This document shows positions 13,601 to 22,600 of a stretch of 64,000 nt of DNA, one piece after another (the first letter of the stretch is position 1; each line of letters opens with the position of its first letter). The DNA is from Cristatella mucedo. Its lineage: Eukaryota > Bryozoa > Phylactolaemata > Cristatellidae. The DNA lies in contig WPIO01000029.1 in NCBI GenBank assembly GCA_009760855.2, forward strand, positions 1,807,001 to 1,871,000, in the 5' to 3' direction. The notes beneath the pieces are model-generated. The model saw only the letters and a program-made list of their open reading frames with translations. It searched no databases and was not told the origin of the DNA. Both the position numbers and the translations under genes were made by a program.

Positions 13601-16600
13601 GTTTAAAAAACCTCATCATTGAATTATGACGAAACAGTGAGTTATGATTTTGATTTTCGATGTCTGAGGCTTTGGGTTTAATTCCATGGAAGACACCATA
13701 CATCGCTCGTTATCTCTACACTCCACTACGATGCCCCCTCGGGGTTTCGCAGTGCTACATAAATCCGACAGGTAGTTGAACCAACTATAAATTAAAAATT
13801 ACAATGGGGCAGAACACAGTAAAACTCTTCAATAAAAGAAACCCACTTTTTGTTACTAAATGAGGCAGTTTACTCCTCCAACGTGGTTTAAAATAACTTA
13901 AAAAAACAGGTACCTTTTATCAAGACCATCCATAATGTTATGTCTTTTTGAACAGTGAATCAATTCATATAATTAAAAAAAAAATTTAATTTTAAATGCA
14001 TGCAGTTAATTTTATTGTTTGGAATTTTGTAGTTTCATTGTCTTTTTTAGTAATATGGGCAAATCACCTACTCGGATCACTGTTTATAAAGAGATAGAAA
14101 ATAATTAAGAGATAGAAAATAAAAATTTAGAAAGAGATTTATATAGATCGTCTAAGGGGAGCCAGCAATTTTGCCCATGGACCGAAGGAGCCAGTGGCTC
14201 AAAAAAGCTTGGGAAACAGTGTGTTTGAGATTTTCATATTATTATCGTTGGAACAATGAAATAAAAAGCACCGGCAGAAATGTATGAATGCAACACAAAC
14301 AATGCTCTATGGTTAATGGCCAGAGTGCTCTCTTCTGAAAACTAAATGGCAAGATGCAGAAAAACTGCCAGGGCAGCAGTAGGTAATTAATCAGTGCAAA
14401 GCAAGACACAAGTGTCAGATGGCAGACACACACGACTAAAAGCATACCCAGGATTGAGCTGCCATAGATGGGTTAAACCATGAGCTTGCTCTGGGGCAGC
14501 CAATAGCAGTCACACACACGACTAAAAGCATACCCAGGATTGAGCTGCCATGGATGGGTTAAACCATTAGCTTGCTCTGGGGCAGCCAATAGCAGGAGTG
14601 GTTTAGGGGCCCAGTCTCCCTTCTACCATTCTTATCTAAGACACTGGAACGAGTCATGGCAGACCAGCTGAACTCATATATTAAAACTTCAAACCTTGCT
14701 AGCAAGTTCTAGTCTGGCTTTAGAGCTAATCACTACACATAATCAGTATTGCTTAGGGTGTACAACGACCTACTTAGGAATGCAGACATGTGTAGAGTAT
14801 CTCTGCTTGTTTTGCTCGATCTTTCGGCAGCTTTTGATACTAGCGATCACAAAGTTCTTCTAGAGCGCCTCTCATCTCGCCTGGGCATCACTGGCACTGC
14901 TCTGCAATGATTCAGGTCCTATCTCAGTGGGAGACTCCAGAGTATTGACGTGGATGGACAAAGATCATCTGAGGTATCTCTGAAATATGGGATACCTCAG
15001 GGCTCCGTGCTAGGTCCGGTTCTTTTCACGGTTTATACTCTCCCTCTTGCCGATTTGATTGCCAAGCACAATCTAGGCTTTCACTTCTATGCGGATGACA
15101 CTCAGTTGTACCTTTGCTTTGATCCCTTCGAGCACCTCGAATTCTCTCAACTCCCTTGCTGCATGTATTGCTGACATTCACACGTGGATGGCAGCAAATT
15201 TTCTTAAATTAAATGATAAAGCTAACTTCCTAGTTATGGGCAAACCAAGTGTGATTCAGAAATTGGAAAGGCTATCGCTCAAAATCAGCATATCTCCTGT
15301 TGAATCTGCACGAAATCTAGGTGTCATGTTCCAAAGTGACCCTTTGTTAGACTACCACATCAGCTTCACAGTCAAGTCTGCCTACTTTCAGCTACATAAC
15401 ATTGCAAAAATTCGGGCATTTTTAGATAGGGATACCACATCTAAGTTGGTCCATTCATTTGTGACATCCATCCCGTCTTGACTTCTGTAACTCACTGCTT
15501 GCTGGCCTACCAGCATGTGCATACAGCTGGTCCATTATATCTGGTGCACAATTCTGCTGCTAGGCTTGTCAGTCATGAGCATCGCAGTTGCCACACCACA
15601 CTACTTCTCGCCGACCTGCACTAGCTACCAGTCAAGCTGCGGATCGACTTTTTGGTTTTGTCGCTCACTTCTAGGTCACTCCAATGTTTGGCTCCAGCCT
15701 ATATCTCAGATCTACTCCCCCACCAGGTCAAGCATCGTACCACCTGCTATTCGGAATCCAACAGTTTACCAATACCTCGCACAAACCTCAAATCCTTTGG
15801 AAATCGTGCATTTAGTTCGTATGCTCCCAAAGCCTGGAACTCACTCCCGACTTTCGTCAGAACATCCCCTGACTTGACCACATTTAAAAAGAACTTAAAA
15901 ACACCTACTTTGGACAGCATTTAGTGGGTCTCTGTGATTCGTCCTTCATGTGCTTATGCGTGCTGACACTCTGCATACTGCCACTAACCACACTTGCATG
16001 CTGACCCTGTGCATGTCACCCCTAACCATGTCATTCATGCCGTTTATCAAGCATGATATTACTCACCATTCAATTGCATTTCCCTTTGCAGCAAATGTAA
16101 AGCCCCTAGAAAGAGATTGAGTTCTCCGAGGGCGCTTTATAATAATAATAATAATAATAATAATAATGCACTTGATAAAACGCCCTCAGAGAACTTAATC
16201 TCTTTCTAGGCGCTTAACATTTGCTGCAAAGTGAAATGCAATTGAATGGTGAGTAAAATCATGCTTGAAAAACAAACGAAATGAATAATATGGTTAGGGG
16301 TGATGTGCACATGGGTCAGCATGCAAATGTAGTTAGTGGCAGCATGCACAGTGTCAGCACGCATAAGCACATCAAGGATGAATCACAGGGACCCACTAAA
16401 TGCTGTCCTAAATAGGTGTGTTTTTAAGTTCCTTTTAAATGTGGTCAGGTCAGGGGATGTTCTGACGCAGGTCGGGAGGGAGTTCCAGGCTTTGGGAGCA
16501 TACGAACTAAATGCACGGTCTCCAAAGGATTTAAGGTTTGTACGAGGTATTTCTAGACCTATACTTATTATCATTCTTAGCTGACATCTATTGGTCCCTT

Positions 16601-19600
16601 CAGCCACAGGTAAGGAATAGGCTGGAAGCATAGTAGGCGTGGTCAACAACGGCCAGATTGACGATGCCCATGTCAACGGGCATAATAATCTGGATAATCG
16701 TTACCAGCTATAGTCTTACTGGCTTTTTTCGAGAGCCCCACCAACCCGAGTAGTAGTACTCTAGATCGAAGAATGGCTCAAGGAAGATTGGAAGATCTCT
16801 AGCCAGCCACTACGGTAATTAGTCAACAAATCCCGGACGAAATATCGAACTGATATCCGTCGGTTAGCGGTCTTCTCAATGAACCCCTAAGACGTCGAGC
16901 AGTCGTCAGAATGGACACTGACTGGCTGATTGATTGACTGGCGGCAGACGACTGCAGCCCTTCCCCCTCTCTCTCATCCTCATCGCTCCTAACTGGACTG
17001 CCTAACTGCTAAGCACAATTCAAATCAAAGATCCTTAGAAGCCGTCACATGTTTCTAAGCTTCCACTTGGCTGCCACAACAACAATCTGACATTTAAAAG
17101 AAAAACTGTCGTTCTGCCGTCGAGTAACATTATCTCGGCTACATCCTGAGCCGGTGTACAGTGACCAAATGCTGATGACATTACTGCATTATCCCACATC
17201 TATTCTCAGTCAAGCAACCCCACGATATTCAGTTTCCATTCTTACTTTTTTGTCAAACATTATTGAAAAAAATTCCCGCTAAGCAGCTGGTAGCACATAT
17301 CGAAAAGAATGAAATGTCAGAGGCATTTCAATCGGAGTTCAAGAGGCAGAACTCCACTGAAACCGCTTTCCTCCGTATTAACAATGACATTCTATGTGGC
17401 AACAATGACGGGAACGTCACTGCCCTAGCTCTGCTAGATCTATCAGCTGCCTTAGACACCATTGATCACGATGTTCTACTTGAACAAGTGAGAACAACGA
17501 TCGGTCTGGCAGACGAGGCACTAGCTTGGTTTAAATCGTACTTGTCTGATCGTGTTCAATCCGTGTCGTGGGGGGGGGGGTCAGGTCTCACCCACGAGAT
17601 GGGTCACTTGTGGAGTTCCTCAAGGCTCCGTCCTCGGTCCCTTGCTGTTCTCCATTTATACTCAACCTCTAGGCAAAGTGATTAAGACCCATGGAATAGG
17701 ATATCACTTTTATGCTGACGATACTCAGCTGTATTTGTCATTCAAACCGTCGGAAGATGCTTGCCTTGCCGACATTCAATCCAGGATGTCGGAAAACGTA
17801 TTGAAACTAAATGACGATACAACCGAACTGCTGCTCATAGGATGCCCTAAGCGTGTGACTGGATTAAAAAGCGTTGCTCTTCTAATAGGTGATGCTGTTG
17901 TGCGACCATCACCACATGCTCAAAATTTAGGTGTCGTTTTCGTCTGCTGCCTAAATTTTAAAAGCCTCATTCAGAAGACTGCTTCTACCCTTTATCAAGT
18001 GAATTATTATTATTATATTATTACAGCTAGCCATCACGTCCGATCGCTATCCAAGATTAGGAACTGTCTTCCACGGTGGCTTGCAAAGAATTTAGCTAGC
18101 TCCTTAGTTCTGTCTCGGCTTGATTATTGTAATTCCCTTTTGGCTGGGCTACCAAAAAAAGCAACTAGGCCACTGCAAATGGCTATGAATATGGCTGCAA
18201 GGCTAGTTTTCAAGTCCCAGAGGTTTGCCCTCGAGACTCATTTGCTAAAAGAGCTGGGATGATTGTCCGGTGATCAATGGATACAGAGCTAAGTTCTTAT
18301 GCTGACTCACGAGGCCTGCAACAGGCTCACCTGGCTCCTCCATACCTAGCTAAACTGTTGCACCAGTCTCAGCCTCCTCGTGCCCTCAGGTCCTGTATGG
18401 ATAATAAATTAGCTATTCCATTCCTCTGCTTAAAGACTGTTGGCGACAGAAGCTTTTGCTCTGCAGGTCCCAGACTGTGGAACTTGCTTCCACGATTTTC
18501 ACGCAACGACAACTACTGTCTTGCTGACGACTATGGCACATCCTTTTCAGTGGTCCTGAGCTGCTACTTCCATGCTACTCACTACCTCAACTGGTCTCCT
18601 GACTCTGCTATGCTTCCCACTTTCTCTTTGTTGCGTGAGACGAAGTCTGTTGGCTACCGAATGCGTACCGAAAGCCGCTTAGGCTGTGAGTGCGCTATAA
18701 AGAACTCTCCTGCGTAACACCCACATATTCTTTATGACTTTGTGGAGTCATAGACGAAGATTACGAGAAATAGGCAGCCGTGATGAACGTGTACTAGTAA
18801 TCACTGGTGTACACTGGTGTAAGACGTAAATCTGGGAGGCACTACATACTAGAACGAATCCCACCATAATACTTGCAGAAAAAAGAGTCGACATACAAAA
18901 TAAAACAAATAAAAGCATATTGTCAGCAGTAAGTTCCATTGTAATGTGGCATGGATGCAGTTGCAGTGAATCAAGACTGCAGAATGCTAAACATAGCTGT
19001 CGAAGTCGCCAGGTACAGAGAAAACCCTAGATTTTCGAGAGCATTAGTCACAGGAGCATACGCCAAATTGAATAAAAGACAATACAAATTCGAAACAGAT
19101 TTTTACCTACTTTCAATTGTAGTCAAAGATCCACAAACCTGATTTCATCTGCACCGAGAATGCTCCTATATGCTGAGTGATACCGCCAAACTCTTGCTCA
19201 ACTCTGTTTGACTTCCTAAGTGTATCGAGCAGAGTCGTCTTGCCATGGTCTACATGGCCCATAATCGTCACCACCGGTGGCCTTCGCATACATGCAGCTG
19301 GATCAGCCGGCGCTCGAGGGTATGCATCCCTATCTATAAGTGAATAACGATTGCACAATGTGATAGCAAATGCTTGAGTGCTCGCAAGCAAGCAAGAATA
19401 TGCAACAGGTACCAGCTAGTACTTCAGAGATCACTAAACTGCAGTCGGTACCAGCCAAAGTCAACCAGTTAGCATTCTTATATACAGCCATTGATCAACA
19501 TCACCAATCAACCAGTCAAATGATTACTTAATCGTCTGCACCAGGCCGGAAGGAAGGGGTGTGCCTCGCCTGCTATGATCAGCGTGTTCGGGTTGAGGCC

Positions 19601-22600
19601 ACGGCTCAGCTCTCTTAACTGGCGCAGCCTAATTTACGAATTGTTTACTACTCCCCTGCAGTCAGTGTTAGATATCGGCTATGCTTCTCAGCTGGGCTGA
19701 CCACTTACCTAACACAAAGTCTGGCCTTGCTAGCTTACTTATTCTGTTTCCATGTCAGTTTGACAAGACAAATCACTACAACTCTTGTATACATCATGAG
19801 TGAAGTAGCCTCGGGACTATTGGGCCATGCTTTAAGAGTGACTGATTAAGAAACCTGCAAACTATGCATTTTCTAATTGCATCTACCATGTAAGAATAAT
19901 AATAATAATGCACTTGATAAAGCGCCCTCAGAGAACTCAATCTCTTTCTAGGCACTTTACATTAGAAAGCATAAGATGCCATTGAAAAAGGCTTGATGAG
20001 GTATGATGCCAGTGAACTATTATTCTTTATCACCAGCTTAGTATCTGCTAGCTCAATATTGTATTCGAGTGCTCTACATTTTAGACTAATGTTGCTCAAA
20101 TATGGGAAAAGGAGGTTGCTCGGCAAAATTATATATACACGGCTTGCTCTAGCGAACGTTTCCAATCATTATACCCAGGGGAGGCAAGTGCGGCAGAATT
20201 GAAGCATTTTTACTAGCCAGGCTAGCTCACTATGAACATGGAGCATAGGCAGAGGCAACTTGTGGTGCTTTGGATGAACATTTAGGGTAACTTTATTCCA
20301 CCGAGATACAATTTCTACCAAGATGAACAAGAAAATATTAAAAAGTAAAAGTTTAATACCAAATCAAATCAAGTTGTTTAGACAATCAAGATTGACTTCC
20401 TCAGTCTTTTATACAGGTAGATCTCTTAATACTCTTGTCTGCTTGCAATTTTTTTGACAGATAAGCCATTTTCACACCTTGACAATATTATGAAATCGCT
20501 TCCATCAGTCCACACAGATTACTGACGTCGGCGAGCATCAGGAGAGCACGGTTACTAGAAAATTTGAATATTTTCACATAATCAGACAGAATACTGCTGT
20601 CTGTTGAATGAGCTACATCCTTCATGCTTAGCACGTGTCGGGCGAACAGCTACAATGCATCATGTTCTTCAAAGTTGCTTATTCACATCCTTTTAGCACA
20701 TCAAACTGACCCTTCTAGTGCATCGCTAGATAGACAACCAAAGCGCTGGTAATAGCTAGCTACTTGCTAGGCACCAGTTTTTACAGATAAAGAGATTTGA
20801 GGACAATAGCCTCAAACAAGCCAGATCGATATTGTTGATTACTGACTACAGGCTCTATAAGACTGCCCCATAGCCCTAAAGTCTCTCAAGGACATTGGCA
20901 ATTTTACCTGTTTGGTCCAGCGGTTAAGGTGCTCGCCCCCCCCCCCCGACCAAGGTCTGGCTGAGGTCGTGGGTTCGAGCCCGGAGGCATATGTGAAGCA
21001 TCTGAATAGAGATTAAGTTCTCTTGGGGCGCTATACAAATGAATTATATTTATTTATATTTACTTGGTCGTATATACTTTCGAGGGCAGCCGATCCATAG
21101 AATGTCAGCATTTTTTAGACGAAAGCTCAGCGACAATAAATACTAATTTGCATATTAAGGCATACAAATTTGGGCTAAGAGCACAGTTTCTCGTGTACCC
21201 CTACAGAGGATATTGCTACCAGGAAAACCTCTTTAATGGAGGCTTTTTGGAACCTGATGATCAAATGGTCAAGTTTGAGTACAGTTCACGAAAAGAAACA
21301 CGCAAAATTATTTTCCAAGTTAAAAAAAATTACCTACTCTTCTTCCCAATGTTATTCCCAACCAGGCAGGCAGCGAATAGCATTCAGAATCGCTCTTAAA
21401 CGATTACAAAAGCTATTTCCTTCACAGAGGTGCACTATTTGATAGAGCAACAAAGTATACACTTTTAATTTTCCTTTTCCACACGCCTCACCCATTCTTT
21501 AGTCAACGGCTTCAGTTTTTAGTGCTGATCTCCAGGTCAGCAGCCCACCAAGCAATCCTAGTGGCCATGTGGAAGATCGTTTAACAACGTCTTGGTAAAT
21601 AAGATAGGCAAGTCCTGCAGCTCCAAAAAGGTTGTTGTCCCAAACGATCATTAAAATTACAACACTAAGCCAGTAAAACTTAAACAATTTCCACCGTCTC
21701 TCTTCTTATTCCCATACAATACATTCAACGAGTTAAGACAGACCTGCGAAACTCTTGTATTGAAACATCAAAGCTAGCAGAATCCTGCCAGAATTCAGAG
21801 CTGTTCATTCACAGGGTCAGGACTACTGAGTGTATAACTAACTTTTCAGGTATGTTGGCACATGCAGATGCATGCATATTCTGTGCTAGCTCTGCTTAAT
21901 CTCTCGGCAGCATTTGATACCAATAACTACAAAGTTCTTCATGAGTGTCTATCACCTTGCCATTGATATTGCATTGAAATAGATTAGGTCCCATCTCTGT
22001 TGAAGATTTCAGATCCTAGATACAAACAGACACCCGTTATTCAGTGAGCCTTTGAAGTATTAGGCATCCTCAAGGGTTAGATGTAAGCTAAATTTTTTCA
22101 AAATTTTTACTCCCTCTCTTGCCAATGAGATCATCAAGCATAATCTAGGATTTCCTTTCCATGCAAATGACACGCAGCTGTGACCGCAGTGGCAGGGCCA
22201 GGATTTTCATCTACAGGACAAGTCCCGTAAGATTTTCATGAAGGGGTAAGACCCTCTTAGTAATTAAAAATTAGAGCACACAATCAGTGTTTATTTGACA
22301 TGAACTTGGCAGTTGCTCATGGAGTGGAAGTAGGATATAATTATAGTTGCTAACGGTCGAGGGGGCATACGAATTAGGGGTGGCCCAGGTCCCTGCCCAA
22401 AAATGGGGGTGGGGCAAATACCCCAGCTCCCTGGCTCTACCAAAATGTACCCATGCTTTGATTCCTTCTTGCCTTCCGGTACTTCAGATTCTTGCCACTA
22501 CCTCGAAGCTTGTAATTTCCGTCATTCATTCTTGGTTAAATGCTATATTTTTCGAACTGGATCAATATAAGTAGTATAACTTGATAGCTATGAGAAAACC

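Noticed and set aside
20908-20985. tRNA gene
   Set aside because: SINE head; a poly-C run interrupts it and the LINE-like tail follows.
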